Positions 1-12,000 of a stretch of DNA of 64,000 nt are shown here, in pieces; the stretch's first letter is position 1; every line of letters begins with the position of its first letter. The translations under genes and the position numbers were made by a program. Below the pieces are notes generated by a model, which searched no databases, was not told where the DNA came from, and saw only the letters and a program-made list of their open reading frames with translations. The stretch is from contig NC_080589.1 of NCBI RefSeq assembly GCF_029962835.1, forward strand, positions 22,093,586-22,157,585. The letters are read 5' to 3'. The DNA is from Magnolia sinica. Taxonomy: Eukaryota; Streptophyta; Magnoliopsida; Magnoliales; Magnoliaceae.

Positions 1-3000
1 GGATTTTAGTTTCGATCTGCTATCTCAGCGGATCTTCCTTGTTTCTGTTTTTTCTTTTTTCTTTTATGAAATCGTCATCTTTCAAAAAAAAAAAAAAACA
101 TTGGGAAAATGGTTGAATTTTTCAATGAAACTTCAGGGATGGTTAAAAAAGACTTTAATACACACTTTTAAATCATAACATCTCAAAAAAAAAAAAAAAA
201 GTAAAGGCAAATAGGTTTCCTTTGTATAGGGTCATAAGCCATGCGTTGTCTGATTGAACTAAGTCAACTATATTCAAATATAATGTATAACATTTATAAA
301 TATATCAAAACATGTAAGAAAACACAACTAAGTGGACCCCACCACAACAAAAAAAAAAAAAAAGTGGGGACAGTGACACCCACTGTTGAAACCTTCCTGC
401 TTTGAAACCAACATGTGCGTGGGACCCTCAGTGTGGCCCTTGCCATTATGTATGTGTTGTATCCACACCGTCCATCCATTTGGAAAGATCGTTTTAGGTC
501 CTAAGCCAAAGAATTAGGCTGATCCAAAGCTCAAGTAGACCCTACCATAGATAACAATGGGGGCGATGACACCCACGGTTGAAACTTGAAACCACTTTTA
601 TGGGGTCCACCATAATGTTTATTTTAGATCCAACCTGTTCACAAGTTCATACAAATATTTGCCAAGGTATAACATAAATATCAGCTTGATCGAAAACTTT
701 TGTGGCCCTCACAAAGTTTTTAATGGTAGGAGTTCAATCCCCATTGATTTGACCCATTATTTGTCTTATGACCTAAACTAATCTCTCCAAATGGATGGAC
801 AAAATGGATATACAATACATACATTTATGTAGGCACCACCGTTTTTAGTGCAACAAGTCACATTGAATCCACTTTCCCTTAATTTAAGGGCAAGGATTAG
901 GTGTTACGCGGGTAACGGCATAGCCGGTGTTACTTTTATTGTAGGGCCCACCTTCGATGATATGTCATATATCCACTACGTCCATTCATTTTTATAGATC
1001 CTTTTAGAACGTTTTCCCAAACATTAAGTACATCCAAATCTCAGGTGGACCACACCACATGAAACCGTGATTATTGAATGTTCACCATTAAAAATATATC
1101 AAGGCCTAGTTTAAGTAGATCCTTAAAGTTTATTTGTCATCCAAATCGTTGATAAGGTCAATCAAAACTGAATGAAGGAAATACACAAATATTAGTGTAA
1201 ACCAAAACTTTTGTGGCCTATAAAATACTTTTAATGGTCATTCACCAGTTTTTCTGGTGTGGTCCACCTGAGATCTTAATATGCTTAAATTTTCGTATAA
1301 CGTCCTTAAATTATATGGAAAGACGGATGGACGGCCTAAATGAAAAAAATAAATCAATGTGGACCCCACAGAGCTCATTACAAACTGTCTGTCTGTCTCT
1401 GCGCATCCATTAAAAAAGGTACCCGAATTGCGTCCTACCACAGCCCGTCTCCAGCTGAGAACAGGCAGCAGCTTTGATTGGCCACCATGATGTATGTGTC
1501 TTATCCACACTGTCCATCCATTTTTTTCGTATCATTTTAGGGTATAAGCCCAAAAATGAGGAAGATCCAAGGCCCAAGTGGACCACACCACAGGAAGTGG
1601 CAACAATAATGATTCTCATCATTGAAACTTTTCTAGGGCCCACCGTGATGTTTATTTTCCATCCAACCTATTCATAAAGTTACGTAGACCTGGATGAAGA
1701 GAAAACACAAATATCAACTCCATCCAAAACTTCTGTGGCCCCAAGAAATTTTCAACAGTAAGAGTTTAATCCCCATTGTGTAGTCCACTTGAGCCTTGGA
1801 TCTGCCGATTTTTGGATTTATACCCTAACATGATATGAAAAAATGGATGGACGGAGTGGATAAGACCCATACATCACGTGGCCACTCACGAAAGCGGATT
1901 AGCCGGTGTACCACACACCAGCTATATAGTTGTTGTGGGTACGTGTCATGCGAAGACGAGCGCTGACACTCCTCAAGCTCCGAGCTGTACGACCGGTTCA
2001 AAGGAGATCAAAATTAGATGGGCCCACAATGATGTATTTATTATATCCACACCGTTAATTCACTTGGCAAAATCATTTTAGAGCATGAGCTTAAAAAATG
2101 AATCATTTTCAAAGCTCAAATGGACCACATCACATATAGCAGATGTGATAATGATTTTCACCATTAAAACATTCGTAGGGCCCACCATAACATTTACTTT
2201 CCTTCCAATCCGTTCATAAGGTCACAAAGACCTAGATTAAGAGGAAAAACAAATATCATATTGATCCAAAACTTCTGTCACCCCCAAAAGGTTTTCAATG
2301 GCAGATGTTCAATCTCCCATTGCTCTTTTCAGTGTGGTCTAGTTGATCTTTAGATCTATCTTATTTTTAGGTTCAAGCCTTATGACAAGCTCGCCAAATA
2401 GATAGACGGTTTGGATATAACGCATACTTCATAATGGGATCCTCAGAACTTGCTGACGTCAATACAGCAGTTATATAACTAGTCTGTGGTACACCAGCTA
2501 ATCCGCTTCCGCCACTCAAAGTTGCTGCTCATTCCAGCTTCTGAATAAGATGGCATCCTCAAAAAAGGCTTCTGAAGCCATTCTTACAACAGGGATAGGG
2601 TTCCTATCATCCCGGAACCCTGAAATTCTAAAACTTTTCTAAAAAATCTCTCAAATCCCTGCGAGCTTTGGCAGACCTCTCGATCGAGTGGCCCCACGGT
2701 TCCAATCATGCAATCTTCTTTCACAGGTATCGAAATCCCCTCTTGTGAAAGATTTTTCCTCCTTTTTTTTTCCTGATTTTCCGGTAAATATGCAGATACA
2801 ACACGATAGTATCGCTAATATCGGCGATTTTGCAAAAAAAAAATCGTGCGATATAATGCGATATATCGCACGATAAAAAGAATTTTGGTTTTTTTTTAAA
2901 TTTCCAAGGGTATCGGATGGGTTTCGTCTCGCTGGGCAGCGATAACGATAATATCAGCCGATAGTATCGACATTAGGAACACTATGTAAAGTAATTTAAT

Positions 3001-3026
3001 ATCACAAAAAAGAATCATAAACATAC
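1..3026. repeat. Partial intron 11 of the aldo/keto reductase, filled with MITE-type repeats
   Basis: No exon was found here on either strand. The conserved C-terminal block expected for this enzyme family is absent, so the gene must continue left of base 1. The stretch is a mosaic. About 90-320 is a dispersed repeat that recurs at about 14945-15185. About 310-860, 900-1400 and 1410-2560 carry arms of the MITE family with the 'CACACCGTCCATCCATTT' core. About 2790-2990 is rich in ATCG/CGATA words like the repeats at 13.4-16.5 kb. Several A or T runs of 12-16 bases are present. Confidence 0.7.
1890..2510. mobile_element. MULE-type MITE, 621 bp, with 9-bp target duplication
   Basis: The termini are inverted: GAAAGCGGATTAGC on the left and the complement of GGAAGCGGATTAGC on the right, followed by GGTGTACCACA-like subtermini. 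It is flanked by GCCACTCAC (1881-1889) and GCCACTCAA (2511-2519), an 8 of 9 match. It sits inside an older inverted-repeat element (about 1410-2560) whose own arms (GGCAGCAGCTTT left, AAGTTGCTGCTC right) pair with each other. No protein is coded. The 9-bp duplication points to a Mutator-like source. Confidence 0.75.
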
Positions 3027-3081
3027 CAATTGCAAGAGATACTGGATGAATTGAATACTTCTTTGCAATATCAAGGTATCC
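3027..3081 (-). CDS. Aldo/keto reductase exon 11 (last exon visible)
   Basis: The exon is 55 bp. It opens after TTTTGTAG and closes at donor GTATGT. It reads GYLDIAKKYSIHPVSLAI, a conserved Tas-family segment that directly follows the residues of exon 10 in homologues. The phase (one base over) calls for another exon downstream, which would lie left of base 1. Exons 10 and 11 are neighbours in the protein but 9,219 bp apart in the DNA. Confidence 0.87.
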
Positions 3082-6000
3082 CTACAAAACAACACAAAGG
3101 ACAAACTTTACAATGCCAAGTGCATTTATAAAATATTGGTTTTAATTTGATCATATCAACACTTAAAACGATAGTTCGATGGAATCTGAAAAAAAAAAAA
3201 AATGAAACGTTGTGATTAAATAGGTCACAATTAGTAAACAGGCAAGGATGGGCACGCAAATCAATAGGAAAAAAATGACAGTGTTGCAACACTTCTAAAC
3301 CCAACATTAAAAACTATCAATTGACAAATATCGCATAGAAACAAATAGCAACCAAATTAATATACCTGCAGCCAAAGCCACAGAGCAGAAGCATATTCAA
3401 GTAAAACCAACCCAGAGGTCATTTCTCTCTTAAGTTGTATTGAGCACATACATATTGTCAAGTATGACGAGAGGACCAAAACATTGTCACTAGAAAGCAC
3501 GAGGAAGAGCACATCAAAACTTTGAGAATTTCATGACTTCTAATTCTTCCAAAACCCGAATTCATAATACATCCATTGTCCAAACTGTTCATGCCAGACC
3601 TGGTAGGGGCTGAGGATGGTTGCTAAACAAGCAGGCAAGAAGGGAGAAAAAGGAGATGAGCCCTGCAAACTAAAATGAATAACATCCTGCCAATGGTAAG
3701 TTCAACTACAAACAGAAGGCAATCACTGTTTCCACACTCAGTGCAAAGCTCAAGTAAGATGCAAGGAATGCGGCTGGAAGTTACAAAACAAAACCACCAC
3801 AGGAAGACCACAGGCTCAACCAGTGTGCTACTGTGAAGTACAAGGGTAGCTGGCCAGCAGTAGGGCTTGGGACTGGACCAACCAGAATACTAAATGGAGA
3901 ACAAGCAATAAATGCAACATAGCTTACCAGACTACTAAGTTACAAAGGTAGAAAATGGAGAACAAGTAATAAATGCAGCATAGTTTCTGCTCAAGGAGGT
4001 TGGTTGGAGCTCTGTGAATCACAGGTAGTCATGTAGTCCCTCCTTGGAGCTCTGTGAATCACAACAAGTTATGTCGCTCCCTCCCTCTCTCTATCATTTT
4101 CACATGGTATCAGAGCTGTCGATCATAGCTGTGTGGTTTTGATGATCGATTGAAGACATGATTGTGTAAGGCTCATTGATATTTGCTGGTTTGATTGTTT
4201 AAGGCATTCATCTTCCTTTTTTAATTTTCTTCAGCAAAAGAACCGGTTCGGATCTCTCGATCTATCCGTGGAGAAATGAAACTGTAATTGGTATCACAGT
4301 CATTACAACCAGTTGGGTCATCGAAACAGATCCGGTTGGGATCCTTTCATCGTTTGCTGCTGATGCATCATTTCAGAGATCTGTTCGATCTTCACTGTTG
4401 TTATTGTTCATCGAAAGATTTGAACATCATTGGCTTTCTGCTGCTGCTGATCTTCCTGATGCTATTGCTGATCTAAGTTGCTGCTGCTAATCTGTTGATC
4501 TCAGATTACTTCAAATCTAAGATTTCTTTATCACTGCTCTTACTTGATCATGCTGTGATCTCTAAGGACGTGATCAGCCCATCTTGTTTTATCACTGTTG
4601 CTTGCAGTTGCTGATTCGGTGTCCCTCGCTGTCGCTGGTCCCTTTGTTTCGCTTTCTGCGTGCCATTTGTTTCAGGCCATTGAGAGCACTGATTTTTTAT
4701 TGCTGCGTTATATCATTTCTCTGCTACAGCTGCTCTTCCACTCATGCGTTGCAGCAGTAATCTGTTGTTTGCTACTGCTTCTGACCTAACATTATTATCT
4801 GTTGTAATCATGCCATGGTTTGCCATAGGTTATTGATCAGAGATCGATTGGCTGGAATGCCATTGCAGGTACGACTTAGGTATCTCTGGTGAGGTTGATG
4901 TCGCATCCCAGTCAGTATCACCGTGATCAGCATCTCTGGTGAGGATGCTGTGGTATATCTGCTACAAATCATGCTTGCTGCTACTAGTTTATCCAAAAGT
5001 CGGGCCCACTTGTTAATGTTCCGGAAACCCACTTGTTCGTGAGCTATTGTGCAAGACTGTCAGGAACTCTTATCAGCACAACCTGATCAGGATTGCTGGT
5101 GCATTGTGGGTATTCTACTCTTCATTGCTGCATCAGTGGGCTACTCATTTTTTGGTATTGATTGCTGATTTCCAGTTGTTGGGCCGTTGATATTGCTGAG
5201 CCCACTTGTCTGTTGCTGTGTTTGTTGAGCCCACTTGACTGCTCGGCCCATTCATTTGTTGACATGGACGGCAGGCTTTGCCGATCGCTGATTGTTGTGG
5301 GCCACTATCGCTAGGCCCACTATCGCTGATCACTGATTGTTATTGCTGGCCACTTCTCACCTGACCAAGTATCACTGTTCAAAGGCCTGGTTGATGTGGC
5401 CCACCTTCCGGTTGCTGGTTATTAGGACTGTTTTTCAAGGTGGTGACTGTTCTGTTGATTGGTCAAGGACTGCTTTTGCTGCTTATCATCCCATTTAATC
5501 ACTGTTGCTTTTGCTTTTGCTAGTAGTCCATATCAAACATTGTGACCAGAAAAGGCTGTTGTGGCCCCCATCAACCATTGACCATCCATTGGATCTCTCA
5601 CACCCGCTGGTCATCCATGTTTACTTATTGTTGATCAATTGGCACTATTTGGAATGATTGGACATCCATCCATGGTGAGTATCCATAGAACCAACATGAA
5701 AACTGGCATGGCATCATGACCTTTCTTGCCACTCCAGTGATTGCTCTTGTTGCCTCCTATAGATTGTCACCTTGGTCAATCAACTCAGAAACCACCGAGC
5801 ATATGACAGGTTCATTGTCCTTCCTCTCATCTCTCAATGCATCAGTTTGTTTTTTCCCCAGTTTCCCTAGCAAAAGGATCTTTATCAAAAGTTCTTAGTC
5901 AAGGAGTTGTTTCACCTAGTCCTCACATTACCTTATCTTCAGTTTCATATATGCATGGGTTTCTTTTTAGCTTACTCTTTGTGAGTAATCTTACTAACAT

Positions 6001-9000
6001 GCTGAACTACTCCGTCACCTTTTATTCTTCTCATTGTTTCTTTCAGGACTTCAAGACACAGGAGATAATTGGTGGATGACGTGAACTGTGTGGATAGTAT
6101 AATTTGGAACCTCGAGTTACTGCATCTACCCTCAATGTCACTGCCCCTCGTCTCTTAAATGTGAAGCATGTCAATTGGCTAAACACAAAAGAATTACCTT
6201 TTCGTTATGTCTTTACAAACAAAGTCTATCTCCATTTGATCTCATGCATACCGATGTGTGGGGCCCAATTCGAATACCTGGCCTACGTAACTTTCAAATA
6301 TTTTGTTACATTTAGGGCCCATTTGGATACCACCAAATAAGTTACTTTTTCTACTTACAGCAGTAGATAAGTAAGTTTGGTTTATGATCAATTATAAGTA
6401 GCTGTTTTATTTAAAGTTACTTAATCACTTCAGTTTAATAAGTAGAAATTAAGATAAGCTACTTAAGGCATAATTAGCTTATCTTAAGTAACCTACGATC
6501 CAAACGCCCCCTTATTGATGACTATTCAACAATGAAATTAGAATAGTGTTGCTGAAAGGAAGATTAGACAGTTATCGGAAGTTGGAAGATCCTTTCTTAC
6601 TCATATGGACGCTCCAAAATGCTTTCAGAGTATTGCAATTCTTACAGCATGTCATCTTATTAATCAGATGATCTCCTCCATTCTTAATGGTAGAACTCCC
6701 TTTTCAGTGTTATATCCTGAAACTGCACCCTTTCCTCTTTCCCAATGAGCATTTGGATACATTGCCATTGTCCATGCCTTATAGCCTGGTTCTAAAAAAC
6801 TTGATGCCCATGTCATTAAATGTGTCTTCTTGGAATATTCTCGCACTCAAAAAGGGTATTAGTGCTTCGGCCCCTCACATAATCAGCTATTGGTTAGTGC
6901 GGATGTAGCCTTCTAAGCAGATATACCATTCTTTTCCCCACCTATTAAGGGGGAGAATTGCTACTTGGGAGAAAATCCCACTCCCATTCCTCATCCTTAT
7001 GTTCCCCCTCCACCAGCCATTCCCCAACCTCCAAACGAGTCGGCATCACCTATCAAGGACCATTCCTACAATCCCCGTTCCACACCAATCCCCATCTCCT
7101 TTAGCAAGGAATCCTAAAGCATCCCCAACAACTTCAAACCTAGACATCCCGATTGTCTTTTGTAAAGGCACTCACTCATGTACTCCTCAAGCGATCTCTA
7201 AATTTGTTTCATACCATCACCTGCTTCCATCCGCTCGTACCTTTGCCATAATCCTTGTCAATAGGAGGTCATTCCTACATCCCATCATGAGGCATTAAGC
7301 TCACCTTGGGTAGCGAAGAGTTACAGAAGAAGAAATTGCCGCTATGCACTGGATTGGTACTTAGAAATTGGTCATTTTACCTGATGGTGAATATTTAGTG
7401 AATTGCCTTTGGGTTTTCACCATCAAATACTTGCCTGATGACTCAATTGAGCATCTGAAAGCACGATTGGTAGAGAAACGATATACTTAAACACCAGGCT
7501 TAGACTATGAAGAAACATTTTCTCCTGTTTGCAAAATTGAACTTTATTCACGTGTTGATTTCTGCAACAACAAATAGGTCTTGGCCGTTATACCAACTGG
7601 ATGTCAAAAATGCTTTTCTAAATGATGCGCTAACTGAAGAAGTTTATATGGAGCGACTTCCTCGGTTTTTTGCTCCAGGGAAGAATAGGAAAGTTTATAA
7701 ACTTCATAAGGCCATTAATGGCATAAAACACTCTCTAGGCCTGGTTTGAAAATTTTAGCAAGGTACTAATCAACTTTAGCTTTCACAGATGTCGTGTTGA
7801 TCACTCGTATTTGTGAAGCATGAGGGATGGTTGCAATTGTGGTTTACAGATGATATCATCATCACAGAGAGTGATTTTGTTGGCGTATCAGAAGCCAAGG
7901 CTCATATCCAGAATCAGCTCCAAACTAAGGACCTTGGCCCTTTCCATAACTCACTCGAAATTGAAGTGGCTCATTTAGCATCAGAAATCTATTTATCTCA
8001 ATGGGAGTATGTGTTAAACTTGTTGAAAGAAACTACAATGTTAGGGTGCAAGCCAAGCGACACAGCAATGGAGCCCAACAATAAAATGTCTGACAATAAA
8101 GGACAGTTCATTAATGATTTAGAAAAATACATAAGACTTCTTGGAAAACTCATCTACCTTACTATTGTCAGACCTGATATATCATTTTTTATTGGAATGG
8201 TAAGCTGATTCACGAATCAGCTAAGCACACAGCACTGGGAAGAAGTACTCTGTATTCTATGTTACTTGAAATGAGACCCAAGATTAGGGCTAATATATCG
8301 ATCTCATGGTCACCTTTGGATCGAATCATATGTTGATGCCGATTGGCAAGTTCTATAACTAATAGGAAATCCACCTGCTATTGCAACTATGTTGGAGGCA
8401 ACCTGATAATGTGGAAAAGCAAAAAAATAGAAAGTGGTTGTCAGTAGAGTAAAGCTGGGCACGGGAGACTCGACTCGTTTGACTCGTTCAAACCCAACTC
8501 AATCCGAACCGAGTGGGTTAGTCAATCCGAACTGAGTAGACTTCATCCAATTCAAACCAAGGTATCCCGTATCGGTATCGGTTGGCATAACGGTGCCCTC
8601 CGATACCGATACGGATACGGGGGTGTAACGGCAATACGGGGGCGTAACGGCCCGTAACAGTGCTTTTTTTTTTTTTGCCAAAAAAATATGAAAAAATATG
8701 GATTAAATCCGGAATATTCTAAGCATTCCAAATATGCATTCATTTATAAATTGGAACATGTTTATGGTGGTATAACGGTCTACTCTTTGGTGAGAAGTTT
8801 TATCGGACTATCTGATGCATTTATGAACCAGATAACCTGAATTTGATTACAAAATTTATATATTTAATTTTCTGATATATAATTTATATACTTAACAATT
8901 TGATATCATTTCTCCCAATAGTTCTTCAAAAAATGAAATTAAATTCAGGTAGATGGCGTTGCCAATTTGGGGCTAACTTGGAGGACCAATCCATGCCGCA

Positions 9001-12000
9001 AATCAGCCTCAAATTCATGCAATTTACTGGCATTATCCCACTTATGAATTGGTGGACATTTATTGGATAGTGAATCCTGAAAAAATCAAAAGGCCCTATT
9101 TTAAAAAATAAGCGTCCACAAATTAGCAATTAAAACTATTCAAACAATTTGATTTTGGCATTGTGAGTTAGCAACTACAGTTCATAATTTAATTGGTAAA
9201 TTATAAGTTAATACATGTCTCGTGTACAATTTTTTAAGGGCCCGAATTAGGCGGGACTCGGATTGTGAAGTGTAGCACACGACTGTCAAAGTTTTTTGGG
9301 CCCCACCGTGATGAATGTGTTATATCCACACCGTCCATCCATTTTGCCAAATAATTTTAGGGCATGAGCCCAAAAATGAGGCAAATCCAAAGCTCAGGTG
9401 CACCGCACCATAAGACACAATAATAAATAAACATCCATATAAAAGTTTTAGATCAAGCTGACATGTGTGTTTTCCCTTCATCCACATCAGTGTGACCTAA
9501 TTAACAGGTTAGATGGAAAATAAACATTACAGCGGACCCGTGTAACAAAACAGTACAAGTGCATTGTTCAGCATGCATGGCAGAACACAAAAAAAAAAAA
9601 ACAGTCCATTCCGTTTTCGATGCCAGAAATGAAAAAGAAGAAAGTGAGAGGGAAACCAAAAAGAAAAGAGGGAAAGATGAAAGAGAGAAGAAGAAGAAGA
9701 AGAAGAAGAGAAGAAGAATCCACAGCTGTGGCTGCAGCCGCAACAGTCCGAGAAGAAGAAGAAGAGGAAGGAGGAGGAGGAGGAGAAAAGAAAGAAAAAA
9801 AAAGGGGGTATATTTTTTTTCCCTATTTTCTTTTTTTTTCTTTTTTTCTTATTTTCTTTAGGCCCGTAACAGCCGTTACAGTCACAGAATCAGGGGGGTG
9901 CCCGTATCGCGTAACGGTGTCAGCCGTTACCGTTACGTATCGGCCAATACGGCTGTATCGTAACGAATACGAAACACCCTGATCCAAACTCAAACCGAGT
10001 CGAGTTCAGGTCACCCAGTAACTCGACTCGACCCGAAATCCAACTCGGTACTAATTCGACTTGATCCGAAACTCGACTCGTACATATATATACATATATA
10101 TAACTCAAATCTGATGTTTCAAATCTGAGATGCCGTGTAGCTGATGGAGAGGCTGCAATTCTCGCAAGTGCACCTAGGTTTTGAGTTGTGATTTCAGCTC
10201 GTGGATACCCGTCGCACCTGACCCGACTCAGTGCCGAATCGACCCGACTCGGTACTTGTGACCGGGTCAGACTCGATCTACATTAGTCCAGGCCAGGCCC
10301 AGACTCAAATTGAGTCAGGCATGTTGGACTCGGTACCGAGTTCGGGTCAGGTCTATTTCAATCGGATCGAGTCGGGTCAGCCCTAACTCGGTGTAACTCG
10401 ACTCAATGCCCAGCTCTATCTACTGCAGAGAAAGAATACAAAGCTATGGGTCATGCCTTATGCGAGTACAGAGCCATAGGCCATGCCTCATGCGAGCTAA
10501 TATGGGTCCCTCTTCTCTAAGAACTATGATTATTTGATGAAGGAACAATGCCACTATTATGATAATCAAGTTGCAGCTTATATTGCTAACAATCCCATAT
10601 TCCATGAGACGACAAAATATATAAAGTATACCACCATTTTATTAGAGAGAAAATTGCCTCCAAAGAAGTCTTCATAAAATATGTAAACTCAAAAATCCAA
10701 CATGCTGATGTTTTAACTAAATCTTTAGCACATAATCAATTTTCATTTCTCATTGGCTAGCTAGGCATTATGTACGGACATACGTATGTATGTATGTATA
10801 TGCTTCAGCTTGAGGGGGAGTGTTGAAAAGAACATAAATCAGGGTTAAGTTGAATACATTTTGTATGCAGTTGAATGGGCAACAAGGTTGAGATAAATTG
10901 ACAGCAAGATAGTAATGAGGATGTGAATAATGGCCCCAACCCAAAAGGCCCTCCACGCATTGGGTACATGGTTTTGGATACTATAAAATGTGAGAGATGG
11001 GTTAGGGTTTGCAGTGCATCTCTCTGCTTCATAAGTCCCATTTTCATAGTTCTAAATATGGTGCCAACTTAGGGTGGATTGGGTCAAGTTGAAAGCCAAC
11101 CCAAGCCCAACACAACTTCAAAATGGGTCAACCCATGACCCGACCCAACCAAGCCCCAACCCGAGTTATCATATATTCAACCCTAACCCATCTTAGGTTG
11201 GGTCAAATCGAGTTGGATTGGTCAAGTTGGGCTGGGTTGGATTGGGCTCTTCATTTTATTCATTTTCTTCTCTTGTCGTCTTAACTTGAGAGCAAGCGAG
11301 CAAGAGAGGGGGGGGGGGGGGGTTGAGAGTAGGGAAGTTTCCTATCATGTGACCGCAAGACATAAGATTTTATTTTGCTTCTCTAGTGACTCAAGATTTA
11401 GCATATGTCACCAAACATTGGGGCCCACACGCCTAGTGGTTTGATGATCTGAACGGTCCATGTTGTGGAATATATGCTATAAAGCCCATAGCAAGAAACT
11501 TACATTGAATTGATGATTGCAACCATCACAATTTGAAAATGAACTAAGAACAATGAAAAAGAGTATTTCAATGGATAGAATTCAAGCTACATAGAAGAAA
11601 TGGAGATGTGCTTCAAAAGTTTTATGTGATCATCGTGTACCACTTAAACTGAAAAGGAAAGTTCATATGATGGCTATATGACCAGTCATAGGATGAGCGT
11701 AGCTGAAATGAGAATGTTGAGATAGATGAGTGGCAAGACAAGGAAGGATACAATTAGAAATGAACGCATTCAATAAAACTTAAGAGGTTGCACCAAAACA
11801 TAATAAGATGAAGGGAAGTAGACTTTAGAGGGTTTGGTTGTGTGCAATAAAGACCAAGAACTGCGTTGGTTAGGAGTGAATTCATACAAGCCTACGACTC
11901 TAAAAGGGCAAGGGGAAGGCCCAAAAGGATGTGGATGGAGGTAGTAAGAAAAGTCTTGATGACCTATGGTCTAACTGAAGGTGTGGCCCTTGATAGAGAG

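Larger units (their letters stand above)
8210..10720 (+). pseudogene. copia RNase H remnant, split by a 1.97-kb insertion
   Basis: The first half (about 8210-8448) holds SYVDADW-like, GGNLIMWKSKK and VVSR. The second half begins at 10419 with STAEKEYKAMGHA and continues through HFIREKIASKEVFIKYV and HADVLTKSLA. The two halves join exactly as VVSR|STAEKEY, the usual copia motif, so the intervening 8449-10418 is an insertion. A 20-codon segment is repeated near 10440-10500 (the AMGHALCEYRA / AIGHASCEL stutter). Stops are present. Confidence 0.8.
4105..10830 (+). mobile_element. Decayed Ty1/copia retrotransposon in intron 10, antisense to the host gene
   Basis: In copia order on the plus strand it holds a primer-binding-like site TGGTATCAGAGC (4105-4116, initiator-Met tRNA type), protease (about 5716-6080), integrase (6104-6900), reverse transcriptase (7320-8210), RNase H (8210-8448 and 10419-10720), a purine tract GAGGGGGAG (10812-10820) and TGTTGA as the start of a 3' LTR (10821). 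I see no clear gag in 4117-5700, a GTTGCTGCTGATC-rich stretch. The bases before 4105 do not look like the bases after 10821, so a matching LTR pair is not confirmed. Many stops and frameshifts are present. Later insertions sit at 6315-6511 and 8449-10418. Confidence 0.85.

Noticed and set aside
3362..3430. A minus-strand open stretch (LVLLEYASALWLWLQ) ending at a GT, just upstream of aldo/keto reductase exon 11
   Set aside because: In homologues the residues of exon 10 run straight into those of exon 11, so no extra exon fits here and the text matches no family block.
3838..4104. 5' LTR partner of the copia 3' LTR
   Set aside because: By eye the bases before the primer-binding-like site do not match those after 10821, so I do not call an LTR pair.
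9559..9982. Long Lys/Arg/Glu-rich open frames on the plus strand
   Set aside because: They are translations of a GAA/GGA purine tract inside a nested repeat, not a protein.
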